NCBI RefSeq assembly: GCF_003854895.1 | Contig: NZ_CP033966.1 | Span: 3,658,001-3,722,000 of the forward strand | Length of the DNA: 64,000 bases | Direction of reading: 5' to 3' | From: Pigmentiphaga sp. H8 | Lineage (GTDB): Bacteria; Pseudomonadota; Gammaproteobacteria; Burkholderiales; Burkholderiaceae_B | Shown: one piece after another, positions 43,666-52,537 of the stretch | How positions within the stretch are numbered: the stretch's first letter is position 1 | Layout: every line of letters starts with the position of its first letter | Position numbers and translations under genes: made by a program | The notes under the pieces: model-generated | The model's input: only the letters and a program-made list of their open reading frames with translations | What the model was told of the DNA's origin: nothing | The model's database searches: none

Positions 43666-45347
43666 AAGCTTCCATCCACGCCGTGCTGCGGCTCTTTTTC
43701 GCCGACCGGCGCAGCCTGCTGTGGGGCGGCGTCGCGCTGGCCGCGCTGACGGTTTGCGCCGGCATGGGGCTGCTGGGCCTGTCCGGCTGGTTCATCACCG
43801 CCACCGCGCTGGCCGGACTGGCCGCCGGCACCGCCCTCGCCTTCGACGTGTTCACCCCCGGCGCCGGCATACGGCTGCTGGCCCTGGTCCGCACCGCGGC
43901 CCGCTACGGCGAGCGGGTCGTCACCCACGACGCGGCGCTCGCGGTCATCGCCGCGCTGCGTCCGCGCCTGTTCGCGGGCTGGGCCCGGCCCGAGGCCGCG
44001 CGCAGGCTGCTCGCGCGGCCGGCCCGGCTGCTGTTCCGCCTGACCGCCGACGCCGACGCGCTGGACGCCCTATACCTGCGCCTGCTGGTGCCGGCCGGCG
44101 CCGCCTGTGCCGCGATCGCCCTGGTCGGCGTCATGCTGGGCGTGGTCAGCCTGCCGCTGGGCGTGGCCATGGCCGGCTGGCTGCTGGCCACGGGCGCCGG
44201 CATCCTGGCCTGGACCGCGCGCCGCAGCCGCCGCGCCGCCTGTCGCCGCGCCCATGCGATCGAAGCCCTGCGCGCGCAGGCCATCGACCTCGTCTCCGGC
44301 CAGACCGAACTCGCCATGGCCGGCCGCCTGACGGCGCAATGCCGGATGCTGGCCCGGACCGAGCACCGGCTGGCCGCCGCCGACGACACCATCAACCGCG
44401 CCGACGCACAAGGCGGTTTCCTTCAGGCCGTGGCGGGCACCGCGGCCCTGGCCGCCACGCTCGCGGCCTGCGTCCTGCTGGTCGCCGGTTCGGCCATCGG
44501 CGCCCCCGTGGCGGCGCTGGCCCTGCTGCTCGTGCTGGCAAGCGCCGAACCGTTGACGCCGCTGCGGCGGGGGACGCTGGAGCTGGGCCGCACCCTGCTG
44601 GCCATCCGCCGCCTGGCGCCTCGGCTGGACGCGCCGGCAACAGCCCCGGTCCGCGCCGCCTCCGGCGACATCCTGGTCGAACATGCCAGCCTGCGCCACG
44701 ACAGCCGGCCCGGCGTGCCCGCCAACGTGGCCCTGGAAAACATCACCCTGACGATCCGGCCCGGCGAACGCGTGGCCGTGATCGGCCCCAGCGGCGCCGG
44801 CAAGTCGACGCTGCTGGCCCTGGTGGCGGGCGAGCGGCTGCCCTCCACCGGACGAGTCCAAGCCCCCGCCTCCTGCCTGCTGACGCAACGCACCGAGCTG
44901 TTCCAGGACAGCGTGCGCGACAACCTGCGCCTGGCCCGACCCGACGCCGGCGACGACGCATTGTGGGCCGCGCTGCAGGCCTCCGGCCTGGACCAGGCCA
45001 TCGCCGCCCTGCCCGCCGGCCTGGACACGCGCCTGGGCGAAGGCGGCCTGGGCCTGTCGGCGGGACAGGCCCGCAGGCTCGCGCTGTCACGGCTGTTCCT
45101 GCGCCCCACTCAGTTGTGGCTGCTGGACGAACCCACGGAAGGACTGGACGCGCCGACCGCGCGCGACGTGGTGGCCCGGCTGGCCGGGCAGGCGCGCGAT
45201 CGCACCCTGCTCATCGCCACCCACATCCGGCGGGAAGCCGCCCTGGCGGACCGCATCGTCGTGCTGGCCGACGGCACCGTGGCCGCCGACCTGCGCCGCG
45301 GCACCCCCGCCTTCGATCATCGACTTCACACCCTGCGCCCGGACTGA
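43662..45347 (+). CDS. cydC: CydC, thiol-exporter ABC subunit
   Basis: A 561-residue partner of CydD. N-terminal six-helix domain with LLGLSGWFITATALAGLA typical of CydC, then an ATPase with Walker A GPSGAGKST, a variant signature LSAGQARRLALSR, Walker B LWLLDEPTEGLD and ATHIRREAA switch His. It exports thiols to adjust periplasmic redox and allow haem insertion into the bd oxidase. Translation is coupled to cydD by overlap; cydA follows after 16 bases. Confidence 0.93.
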   Translation: MKASIHAVLRLFFADRRSLLWGGVALAALTVCAGMGLLGLSGWFITATALAGLAAGTALAFDVFTPGAGIRLLALVRTAARYGERVVTHDAALAVIAALRPRLFAGWARPEAARRLLARPARLLFRLTADADALDALYLRLLVPAGAACAAIALVGVMLGVVSLPLGVAMAGWLLATGAGILAWTARRSRRAACRRAHAIEALRAQAIDLVSGQTELAMAGRLTAQCRMLARTEHRLAAADDTINRADAQGGFLQAVAGTAALAATLAACVLLVAGSAIGAPVAALALLLVLASAEPLTPLRRGTLELGRTLLAIRRLAPRLDAPATAPVRAASGDILVEHASLRHDSRPGVPANVALENITLTIRPGERVAVIGPSGAGKSTLLALVAGERLPSTGRVQAPASCLLTQRTELFQDSVRDNLRLARPDAGDDALWAALQASGLDQAIAALPAGLDTRLGEGGLGLSAGQARRLALSRLFLRPTQLWLLDEPTEGLDAPTARDVVARLAGQARDRTLLIATHIRREAALADRIVVLADGTVAADLRRGTPAFDHRLHTLRPD

Positions 45348-45363
45348 GGAGGAAGCTGGCACC

Positions 45364-46953
45364 ATGGACCTCGACATCGTTTCACTCTCGCGCCTGCAGT
45401 TCGCACTGACGGCGCTCTACCACTTCCTTTTCGTCCCGCTCACGCTGGGCCTGTCGGTCGTCATCGCCATCATGGAGACGGTCTACGTCATGACCGGGCG
45501 CAAGATCTGGCGCCAGATGACCAAGTTCTGGGGCACGCTGTTCGGCATCAACTTCGTGCTGGGCGTGGCCACCGGCCTGGTGATGGAATTCCAGTTCGGC
45601 ATGAACTGGAGCTATTACAGCCACTACGTGGGCGACATCTTCGGCGCGCCGCTGGCCCTGGAAGGCCTGATGGCCTTCTTCCTGGAAGCGACCTTCGTCG
45701 GCCTGTTCTTCTTCGGCTGGAACAAGCTGTCGCGCGTCGGGCACCTGGTGGCGACCTGGTGCGTGGCGCTGGGCTCGAACTTCTCGGCGCTATGGATCCT
45801 GATCGCCAACGGCTGGATGCAGAACCCCGTGGGCTCGGCCTTCAACCCCGAAACCATGCGTATGGAAGTCACCGACTTCTTCGCCGTGCTGACGAACCCG
45901 GTGGCGCAGGCCAAGTTCGTGCACACGGTGTCGGCCGGCTACGTGACCGCGTCGGTGTTCGTACTGGGCGTGTCGGCCTGGTACCTGCTGAAGGGCCGGC
46001 ACATCGACGTGGCCAAACGCTCGATGACGGTGGCCGCTTCGTTCGGCCTGGCCTCGGCGCTATCGGTGGTGGTCCTGGGCGATGAAAGCGGCTACCTGTC
46101 GACCGAGCACCAGAAGATGAAGCTGGCCGCCATCGAAGGCATGTGGGAAACCGAACCCGCGCCCGCGCCCTTCACCATCGTCGGCATTCCCGACCAGCAG
46201 GCCCGCGAGACCCACTACGCCGTCCGCGTCCCGGCCGTCATGGGCCTGATCGGCACGCGCTCGCTCACCACCGAGATTCCCGGCATCACCACGCTGGTCG
46301 ATCACGCGCGCGAGCGCATAGGCAGCGGCATCATCGCCTTCGACGCCTTGCAGCGCATCCGCGCGGCGGGCAGCTCCGCCGCCATCGCGCCGGCCGACCG
46401 CGACGCCTTCGAGCAGCATGGCAGCGACCTCGGCTACGCCCTGCTGCTCAAGCGCTACCTGGACGACCCGCGCCAGGCCACGCCCCAGCAGATCGACCAG
46501 GCCGCCTGGGACACCGTGCCCATGGTCCTGCCGCTGTTCTGGGCGTTCCGCATCATGGTCGGACTGGGCTTCTTCTTCATCCTGCTGATGGCAACGTTCT
46601 TCATCCTGTCGGCCCGCCGCCGGCTCGATGCGCACCGCTGGCTGCTCAAGGTCGCGGTGTTCGCCATCCCGCTGCCCTGGATCGCCGCCGAAATGGGCTG
46701 GATCGTGGCCGAGTTCGGCCGCCAGCCCTGGGTGATCGAAGGCGTGCTGCCTACCGCCGCGGCCGTCTCCGACCTGGGCGCGGGAACGGTGCTGATGACC
46801 ATACTGGGCTTCACCGCGCTCTACACCGTGCTGTTCATCGTCGAGATGGGCCTGATGCTGCGCGCCATCCGCAAGGGCGTGGAGCCCGACCCCGATCCGG
46901 AAGTCCGGCTCGTGGCCCCGCACCTGTCCCAACGTCTGACCGCCCAGGAGTAA
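45364..46953 (+). CDS. cydA: CydA, cytochrome bd oxidase subunit I
   Basis: A 529-residue integral membrane subunit carrying haems b558, b595 and d. N-terminal SRLQFALTALYHFLFVPLTLG contains the haem b595 axial His, a conserved GRQPW motif (EFGRQPWVIEGVLPT) is present, and the length fits the long Q-loop class as in E. coli CydA (522). It oxidises ubiquinol and reduces O2 with high affinity, generating a proton gradient without pumping. Ribosome site GAGGAAG. Part of cydDCABX. Confidence 0.96.
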   Translation: MDLDIVSLSRLQFALTALYHFLFVPLTLGLSVVIAIMETVYVMTGRKIWRQMTKFWGTLFGINFVLGVATGLVMEFQFGMNWSYYSHYVGDIFGAPLALEGLMAFFLEATFVGLFFFGWNKLSRVGHLVATWCVALGSNFSALWILIANGWMQNPVGSAFNPETMRMEVTDFFAVLTNPVAQAKFVHTVSAGYVTASVFVLGVSAWYLLKGRHIDVAKRSMTVAASFGLASALSVVVLGDESGYLSTEHQKMKLAAIEGMWETEPAPAPFTIVGIPDQQARETHYAVRVPAVMGLIGTRSLTTEIPGITTLVDHARERIGSGIIAFDALQRIRAAGSSAAIAPADRDAFEQHGSDLGYALLLKRYLDDPRQATPQQIDQAAWDTVPMVLPLFWAFRIMVGLGFFFILLMATFFILSARRRLDAHRWLLKVAVFAIPLPWIAAEMGWIVAEFGRQPWVIEGVLPTAAAVSDLGAGTVLMTILGFTALYTVLFIVEMGLMLRAIRKGVEPDPDPEVRLVAPHLSQRLTAQE

Positions 46954-46956
46954 GCC

Positions 46957-48111
46957 ATGATTCTGCACACACTCATCGACTACGACGTGCTGCGCCTGAT
47001 CTGGTGGGCGCTGCTGGGCATCCTGCTGATCGCGTTCGCGCTGACCGACGGCTTCGACCTGGGGACGGGCATGCTGCTGCCCTTCGTCGGCCGCACCGAC
47101 GTCGAACGGCGCGTGGTCATCAACACCATCGGTCCCGTGTGGGAAGGCAACCAGGTCTGGCTGATCCTGGGCGGCGGCGCGATCTTCGCCGCCTGGCCGC
47201 CGCTGTACGCGGTGTCCTTCTCGAGCTTCTACCTCGCGATGTTCGCCATCCTGTTCGCGCTGATCCTGCGGCCGGTGGGCTTCAAGTACCGCAGCAAGCG
47301 CGAAAGCACGCGCTGGCGCACGACCTGGGACTGGGCGCTGTTCGCCGGCGGCCTGGTACCCTCGCTGATCCTGGGCGTGGCGATGGGCAACGTGCTGCTG
47401 GGCGTGCCGTTCCGGCTCGACGGCGACCTGCGCATTTTCTACGACGGCAGCTTCTTCGGACTGCTGTCCCCCTTCGCCCTACTGTGCGGCCTGGTGTCGG
47501 TCACGATGCTGCTCACGCAGGGCGCGTGCTGGCTGGTCCTGAAGACGCGTGGCGAGGTGGCCGAACGCGCCCGCGGCTACGGCAGCGTGGCGGCGTTCCT
47601 GACGCTGCTGCTGTTCGCGCTGGGCGGCATCGCGCTGTGGGCCTGGGTGGACGGCTACCGCATCACCAGCACCATAGACCCGCTGGGTTCGTCCAATCCG
47701 CTGCGCAAGACGGCCGAAATCGCCTCGGGTGCCTGGTTCGACAACTACGCGGCCCACCCGTGGCTGATGCTGGCACCGGCCGCCGGCCTGGCGGGCTCGG
47801 CGCTGGCCCTGCTGCTGCTCCGGCTGCGCAGCGAGATCGGCGCGCTGCTGGCAAGTTCACTGGCCATCCTGGGCATCATCCTGAGCGTGGGCGTCTCGAT
47901 CTTTCCGTTCCTGCTGCCCTCGTCCGCCGACCCGCGAGCCAGCCTGACGGTCTGGGATGCCTCGTCCAGCCACCTGACGCTGTTCATCATGCTGGTCGCA
48001 TCGGGAATCTTCATCCCGCTCATCGTCGCCTACACGTCCTGGGTCTACCGGGTCCTGTGGGGCAAGGTCGACGAAGCGGCCGTGAAGGATCCCGGCAATC
48101 ACGCCTACTGA
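46957..48111 (+). CDS. cydB: CydB, cytochrome bd oxidase subunit II
   Basis: A 384-residue membrane subunit that pairs with CydA. Seen: LTDGFDLGTGMLLPFVGRTD early in the protein, GPVWEGNQVWLILGGGAIFAAWP, and AYTSWVYRVLWGKV at the end, all conserved in CydB. It structurally supports the haem-bearing subunit. It begins three bases after the cydA stop and is followed by cydX at 20 bases. Confidence 0.96.
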   Translation: MILHTLIDYDVLRLIWWALLGILLIAFALTDGFDLGTGMLLPFVGRTDVERRVVINTIGPVWEGNQVWLILGGGAIFAAWPPLYAVSFSSFYLAMFAILFALILRPVGFKYRSKRESTRWRTTWDWALFAGGLVPSLILGVAMGNVLLGVPFRLDGDLRIFYDGSFFGLLSPFALLCGLVSVTMLLTQGACWLVLKTRGEVAERARGYGSVAAFLTLLLFALGGIALWAWVDGYRITSTIDPLGSSNPLRKTAEIASGAWFDNYAAHPWLMLAPAAGLAGSALALLLLRLRSEIGALLASSLAILGIILSVGVSIFPFLLPSSADPRASLTVWDASSSHLTLFIMLVASGIFIPLIVAYTSWVYRVLWGKVDEAAVKDPGNHAY

Positions 48112-48131
48112 CGCACCTGGGAGGAACGAGC

Positions 48132-48227
48132 ATGTGGTACTTTTCCTGGATACTGGGGTTGGGTCTGGCGGCGACGTTCGCCGTCCTGAACGCCATGTGG
48201 TACGAGCTCAGAGAGCAAGACGAGTAA
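48132..48227 (+). CDS. cydX: CydX, small subunit of cytochrome bd oxidase
   Basis: A 31-residue single-helix protein: MWYFSWILGLGLAA at the N-terminus, then a hydrophobic stretch to WYELREQDE. This is the standard CydX form (E. coli CydX is 37 residues), which stabilises the haem d site of the CydAB complex. GGGAGGAACGAGC provides the ribosome site. It lies directly after cydB and completes the operon. Confidence 0.92.
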   Translation: MWYFSWILGLGLAATFAVLNAMWYELREQDE

Positions 48228-48254
48228 GTCCTTCCATCGGAGATATCGAGCAGT

Positions 48255-48860
48255 ATGAAGACTTGGGATCAACGCTTTTCCGAACCTGGCTACAAGTACG
48301 GAACCGCGCCCAACCGCTTCCTGGCCGAGCAGGAACCCCGCCTGCCGGCGGGCAGCCGGGTGCTATTGCCCGGCGACGGCGAGGGCCGCAACAGCGTGTG
48401 GCTGGCCGAGCGCGGGCATCAGGTGCTGGCGGTCGACAATTCGCAGGTCGGCCTGGACAAGGCGCTGACCCTGGCGTCGAACCGGGGCGTCACCATCACC
48501 ACGCTGAACGCGGACCTGGCGGCCTGGGCGCCGCCTCCCGCCACCTGTGCCGCGGTCGTGCTGGTCTACGTCCACCTGCCCAGCGCCTTCCGGGCCGACG
48601 CCCACCGGCGCCTGGCGGGCGCGCTGGCTCCCGGCGGCTGGCTGATCCTGGAGTCCTTCCATCCCCGCCAACTGGCCTACCAGAGCGGCGGTCCCCGCGA
48701 CGCCGACATGCTGAGCGACCTCGCCACGATACGCGCGGATTTCAGCGGCCTGCTCGAGGAAGTGCAGGGCTGGGAAGGCGAGGTGGAACTGGACGAAGGG
48801 GACGGGCACCGCGGGCCGGCCTTCGTGACCCGCTACGTGGGCCGCAAGCCCACCGTCTGA
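48255..48860 (+). CDS. SAM-dependent methyltransferase (TehB-like)
   Basis: A 201-residue class I methyltransferase. The start MKTWDQRFSEPGYKYGTAPN is typical of the TehB/thiopurine-methyltransferase-like family; motif I is VLLPGDGEGRNSVWLA, followed by VLAVDNSQVGLDKA. A later LILESFHPRQLAYQSGGP is usual for this group. Substrate unknown; relatives methylate tellurite, selenite or small thiols. It is 27 bases after cydX on the same strand, so it could be read from the cyd promoter. Confidence 0.85.
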   Translation: MKTWDQRFSEPGYKYGTAPNRFLAEQEPRLPAGSRVLLPGDGEGRNSVWLAERGHQVLAVDNSQVGLDKALTLASNRGVTITTLNADLAAWAPPPATCAAVVLVYVHLPSAFRADAHRRLAGALAPGGWLILESFHPRQLAYQSGGPRDADMLSDLATIRADFSGLLEEVQGWEGEVELDEGDGHRGPAFVTRYVGRKPTV

Positions 48861-48903
48861 ATCCCTTTCGGGTACCACCTGGGCGTATCCGGCATTTCCC
48901 TCT

Positions 48904-48926
48904 AGAATAAGAATAGTTATTATTTG
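48904..48926 (+). promoter_or_regulatory. Probable Fur box upstream of PepSY genes
   Basis: An AT-rich island with AATAA-N6-TTATT dyad symmetry (48906-48921) in GC-rich DNA, about 30 bases before the small membrane protein gene. It resembles Fur boxes in composition and symmetry but matches the consensus only moderately. Iron control fits the PepSY gene downstream. Confidence 0.5.
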
Positions 48927-48954
48927 CCTTTTCCTTATTCAAGACGGGAAACCC

Positions 48955-49167
48955 ATGTCCACCTCCACCCTCCGTATCTGGGGATGGCCGCTCGTGCTGG
49001 GCGCGCTGACCGCGACAGGACTCATTTCCGCCCTGGTTTCCGATAGCTGGGGCGACGCCTGGTCTTGGGCGGGACTGGGCGTCCCGGTCGCCACCATGCT
49101 GTGGTTCGGCCTGCGGCGCCAGCCCGACCGCCCGCGTTTCCACGCCTCGACCCGCAGGCGCGCATGA
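48955..49167 (+). CDS. Small membrane protein preceding PepSY gene
   Basis: A 70-residue protein with two hydrophobic helices, RIWGWPLVLGALTATGLISA and SWAGLGVPVATMLWFGL, and a basic Arg-rich end. Proteins of this shape regularly precede PepSY-TM genes in proteobacterial siderophore or iron loci, sometimes annotated as DUF3649-like or hypothetical. GACGGGAAACCC is a weak ribosome site. Forty bases separate it from the PepSY gene, and the two probably share the Fur-type promoter. Confidence 0.7.
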   Translation: MSTSTLRIWGWPLVLGALTATGLISALVSDSWGDAWSWAGLGVPVATMLWFGLRRQPDRPRFHASTRRRA

Positions 49168-49208
49168 CAGGCCGCGCGCTCTTCCCGCCCTTCCAGGAAC
49201 CCTGACCC

Positions 49209-50345
49209 ATGCCCTCCGCCCGTGCCCTGAAGACCTGGTCCTGGCTGCACAAATGGAGCAGCCTGATCTGCACGCTGTTCATGCTGCTGCTATGCCTGAC
49301 CGGCTTGCCGCTGATCTTCCATCACGAACTGGGCCACCTGCTGGGCACCGAGGTCGAGGCGCCCGACCGGACGGACGACCGGGCCCGTGTCAGCCTGGAC
49401 CGGGTGCTGGAGGTCGCGCAGGCACGCCATCCCGATCGCGTCATCCAGTTCGTCTCGCAGGACGAGGAAGACGACCGCGTCTGGTTCGTCACGCTCACCC
49501 CCACGCCCGCGCCCACCGACGACTTCCGCTCGGTGGCGGTGGATGCCCGCACCGGCGAAGTACTGGCCGAACCGCGCTTCGACGAAGGATTCATGTACGT
49601 CATGCTCAAGCTGCACGTGGACCTGTTCGCGGGGCTGGCGGGCAAGCTGTTCCTGGGCTTCATGGGGCTTCTGCTGCTGGTGGCCATCGTCACCGGCGCG
49701 GTGCTGTACGGGCCCTTCATGAAGAAACTGGAATTCGGCGACGTGCGGCGGCACCGCGCGCCCCGCGTCAAGTGGCTGGACCTGCACAACCTGCTGGGCG
49801 TGGTCACGCTGGTCTGGGCCTTCGTCGTGGGCGGCACCGGCATGATCAACACCTGGGCCGACCTGATGATCAAGTATTGGCAGTACGACCAGTTGAGCGC
49901 GCTGCTGGCGCCCTATCAGGGCCAGCCGGTCACGCCGCCCGCCCAGCGTGCCTCGCTGCAGAGCTCGATGGAAGCCGCGATGGCCGTCGCGCCGCACACC
50001 CGGCTGTCCTTCATCGCCTTCCCCGGCACGGCTTTCTCCAGTCCGCACCACAACACCTTCTTCCTGGCCGGCAACGAGCCGCTTACTTCCAAGCTGTTGC
50101 AGCCGGTGCTGATCGACGCCCAGACCGCCGAGGTCACCGCCTCGCCCAAGCTGCCCTGGTACCTGACGGCACTGCTGGTATCCCAGCCGCTGCACTTCGG
50201 CGACTACGGCGGCATGCCCATGAAGATCCTGTGGGCGCTGCTGGATCTGGCCACGATCATCGTGCTGGGCAGTGGGCTGTACCTGTGGGTGAAGAGGCGG
50301 CAACCGGCCGCCGCTACGGCCCGGAACACGCGCGCCACGGCCTAG
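49209..50345 (+). CDS. PepSY-associated membrane protein, iron-linked
   Basis: A 378-residue integral membrane protein with four hydrophobic helices: one near residue 20 (LICTLFMLLLCLTGLPLIF), one near 145 (GLLLLVAIVTGAVLYGPF), one near 200 and one at the C-terminus (DLATIIVLGSGLYLWVKRR). A PepSY domain lies between the first two, with VAVDARTGEVL. His residues at helix ends (LHKWSS, DLHNLLG) could bind haem. Relatives act with TonB receptors as ferric-siderophore reductases; role here inferred. Starts after a weak AGGAACC ribosome site. Confidence 0.85.
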   Translation: MPSARALKTWSWLHKWSSLICTLFMLLLCLTGLPLIFHHELGHLLGTEVEAPDRTDDRARVSLDRVLEVAQARHPDRVIQFVSQDEEDDRVWFVTLTPTPAPTDDFRSVAVDARTGEVLAEPRFDEGFMYVMLKLHVDLFAGLAGKLFLGFMGLLLLVAIVTGAVLYGPFMKKLEFGDVRRHRAPRVKWLDLHNLLGVVTLVWAFVVGGTGMINTWADLMIKYWQYDQLSALLAPYQGQPVTPPAQRASLQSSMEAAMAVAPHTRLSFIAFPGTAFSSPHHNTFFLAGNEPLTSKLLQPVLIDAQTAEVTASPKLPWYLTALLVSQPLHFGDYGGMPMKILWALLDLATIIVLGSGLYLWVKRRQPAAATARNTRATA

Positions 50346-50369
50346 CGACAGCCTCGGAACAGCCCGCGC

Positions 50370-50401
50370 GGGTGTGGCGATCCGCTATAGTAGCCACACC
50401 C
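50370..50401. promoter_or_regulatory. Inverted repeat around a -10 hexamer, GntR gene promoter
   Basis: GGGTGTGGC (50370-50378) and GCCACACCC (50393-50401) are perfect arms around a 14-base centre that contains TATAGT (50386-50391). It lies 19 bases before the GntR-type gene. It could be an operator of that gene's promoter or a terminator hairpin for the PepSY gene; there is no T tract. Confidence 0.5.
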
Positions 50402-50419
50402 AGCTTGGTTGCCGCGTGC

Positions 50420-51151
50420 ATGTCCCACCCCGCACCTTCCCCCGACGCCCATCCGGCGATTTCGCCCGACATCTATTCGTTCTCGGACCTGTCCTCGCGG
50501 CCGGCCTCCGTGCAGCAGGCATACGCCCACGTGCGCAACGGCATCCTGGCCGGCCGCTATCCCGAGGGCGCGCGCATCACGGAAAAGGAAGTCGCTGAGG
50601 CGCTGGGGCTGTCGCGCACTCCTGTGCGCGAAGGCATACGGCTGCTGGTGGCCGATGGCTTCCTGGTGCTGCGACCCAACGCCGGCGCCACCGTGCGGAT
50701 CTGGTCGGCTCCGGAAATCCGCGAGATCTATGCGGCGCGCATCCTAGTCGAATCGGAACTGGCCGCGCTGGCGGCCGAACGCATGGATGCGGCGACGCTG
50801 GCGGAACTGCGCGAGGTCCAGGACGAGATGGAATCGCGCGGGCCGGACGTCAGCCCCGTCAACCTCGACCGCATCAGCACCCTGAACCGGCGCTTCCATG
50901 CGCTGATCTACGATGCGGCCGGCAACCCACGCCTGCGCAGCATGCGCGCCAAGGCCGTCGAGATCAAGGTCATCCTGGGCACGCGGCGCAGCTATGACCG
51001 CGAGCGCCTGGCACGCACCTTCCAGCATCATCGCGAATTGCTCGACGCCTTCACGGCGCGCGATCCCGCGTGGGCGCGCGCCGTCATGCACTGCCATCTG
51101 CGGTCCGCGCAGTTCGCGCTGCTCGACCATCCCCACGCCGCCCAGGATTGA
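50420..51151 (+). CDS. GntR-family regulator, FCD subfamily
   Basis: A 243-residue repressor-type regulator. The winged helix covers about residues 32-95 (AYAHVRNGILAGRYPEGARI, ITEKEVAEALGLSRTPVREG). The FCD effector domain follows, with metal/ligand His residues in LNRRFHALIYDAAGN, TFQHHRELLDAF and AVMHCHLRSAQF. FCD regulators typically bind organic-acid effectors. It converges on the catabolic operon below and most likely controls it, binding the paired TTGTACACAAT sites at 54645 and 54843. Confidence 0.88.
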   Translation: MSHPAPSPDAHPAISPDIYSFSDLSSRPASVQQAYAHVRNGILAGRYPEGARITEKEVAEALGLSRTPVREGIRLLVADGFLVLRPNAGATVRIWSAPEIREIYAARILVESELAALAAERMDAATLAELREVQDEMESRGPDVSPVNLDRISTLNRRFHALIYDAAGNPRLRSMRAKAVEIKVILGTRRSYDRERLARTFQHHRELLDAFTARDPAWARAVMHCHLRSAQFALLDHPHAAQD

Positions 51152-51171
51152 GCCCTGCGGCGCGCTCTGCG

Positions 51172-51912
51172 TCAGTAGTGCGACAACAGCCGGCCCAGCC
51201 CCTGGACCTTGTCGGGAATGCCGACCTGGCGCAGGGCATGCCAGTAAGTGGCGGCGTTGATCGCGATCACGGGCTTGTCCAGATACAGCTCGGCCGCCGC
51301 AGCCAGCCTCACCATGGACAGGTTGGTGCCAACCTGCACGATGGCATCGACGTCGTCGCCATCGAGTTCGCGTATCGCCTCGCGGCACATCTGGTCGGTG
51401 GTGTGCGCGATCAGGACCGGGCTGGGGCGACGCAGGCAGATATCGCGCACCACGGTGAAGCCGCAGTCTTCGAAGAAACGCCGCACCTCGGCATTGGCCA
51501 CCGGAAAGTACGGCGACAGGAACGCCACGCGTCTGGCGCCGTAGGCGTGCAGCGCCGCCTCCAGCGCGAAAGAACCGCAGCTGACCTCGACGCCGGCGCG
51601 CTCGCGTATGCCCCGCAGGTAGTCCTCGGCGCCCTTGCGGCCGTTCCAGAAGGTCACGGCCGACATCCCCATGACGAGGTACTGCATCTCGCAGCTCTTG
51701 AGGACTTCCGCCGCATGCAGCGTGTTGGACGAAATCGCTTCCACCAGACGCAGGAAATCCTCGTTGTCGTCCACCCTCATGTCGGGGATCTCGATACGGC
51801 TGTAGTGATTGGTGACCCCGACCGGCCGCATATCATCGAAATCCGGCTGCACGATGGTATTCGTGGACGGTCCCAATACCCCGAACTTCATCCGGTAACC
51901 CAGGTGATCCAT
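51172..51912 (-). CDS. Asp/Glu racemase-fold protein (maleate isomerase/AMDase-like)
   Basis: A 246-residue protein of the maleate cis-trans isomerase/arylmalonate decarboxylase superfamily: MKFGVLGPSTNTIVQPDF at the start, MGMSAVTFWNG at the first active-site loop, GARRVAFLSPYFPVANAEV in the centre, and IVQVGTNLSMVRLA at the second. Both loops lack the cysteine expected in Asp/Glu racemases and maleate isomerases; one Cys sits instead at VSCGSF. The chemistry is therefore uncertain. ATG 51912 has GAGGAG upstream. It is the last gene of a four-gene operon. Confidence 0.78.
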   Translation of the reverse strand: MDHLGYRMKFGVLGPSTNTIVQPDFDDMRPVGVTNHYSRIEIPDMRVDDNEDFLRLVEAISSNTLHAAEVLKSCEMQYLVMGMSAVTFWNGRKGAEDYLRGIRERAGVEVSCGSFALEAALHAYGARRVAFLSPYFPVANAEVRRFFEDCGFTVVRDICLRRPSPVLIAHTTDQMCREAIRELDGDDVDAIVQVGTNLSMVRLAAAAELYLDKPVIAINAATYWHALRQVGIPDKVQGLGRLLSHY

Positions 51913-51922
51913 CTTGGACTCC

Positions 51923-52537
51923 TCAAGAAATGGCGGCAAGCAGCGCGTCGCGGTCCATCACGTCCGCGTACTTCTGCCGCAAGTCGAACAGGCTGGCCTG
52001 GTGCGGGCCCTGCGCGCGATCGCCCACGCAGTCCTCCACCACCACCGTCATGAAATCGTGCTGCATGGCGTCGATGGCCGTGGCGCGCACGCAGCCGCTG
52101 GTCGTGCAGCCCACCACCACGGCGGTATCCACGCCCCGTGCGCGCAGCCAGTCGGCCAGGCCCGTGGCGAAGAAGGCGGATGCGCTCTGCTTGCGCACGA
52201 TACGCTCTCCAGGCTCGGGCGCGAGCAGGGACAGGATCTGCGAACACTCGGCGTTCTCGGTGAAGCGGGTCAGCGCGGGCGCCTTGCGGCAGAACACATT
52301 GTGGTCGCTGCCGTCGTCGGCGAACACCACGCGGCTGTGCGCCACGGGCAGTCCCAGGCCGCGGAAGGCCTGCAGCAGGGTCAGCGAGCGCTCGGCCGCA
52401 TCGGCCACGTGGCGGCCGCCCAGCAGCGCTGGATCGACGAATCCGTTCACGAAATCGACCAGCACCAGCCCACAGCGCCGCCCCACACCCGACGGCCGGC
52501 CCAGCCCTTGCCGTTCATAGACGTCGATTTCGCTCAT
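51923..52537 (-). CDS. Isochorismatase-family amidohydrolase
   Basis: A 204-residue cysteine hydrolase. The catalytic Asp is in VLVDFVNGFVDP, Lys in IVRKQSASAFF and Cys in GCTTSGCVRATA, so the triad is complete. The start IDVYERQGLGRP and overall pattern resemble N-carbamoylsarcosine amidohydrolase and maleamate amidohydrolase (NicF). Hydrolysis of an amide or carbamoyl group, releasing ammonia, is inferred. Its ATG overlaps the upstream lyase stop (ATGA). Confidence 0.87.
   Translation of the reverse strand: MSEIDVYERQGLGRPSGVGRRCGLVLVDFVNGFVDPALLGGRHVADAAERSLTLLQAFRGLGLPVAHSRVVFADDGSDHNVFCRKAPALTRFTENAECSQILSLLAPEPGERIVRKQSASAFFATGLADWLRARGVDTAVVVGCTTSGCVRATAIDAMQHDFMTVVVEDCVGDRAQGPHQASLFDLRQKYADVMDRDALLAAIS

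Noticed and set aside
46143..48227. A 694-residue plus-strand frame over cydA and cydB
   Set aside because: Only its last 31 codons are real (cydX); the rest is out of frame with cydA and cydB.
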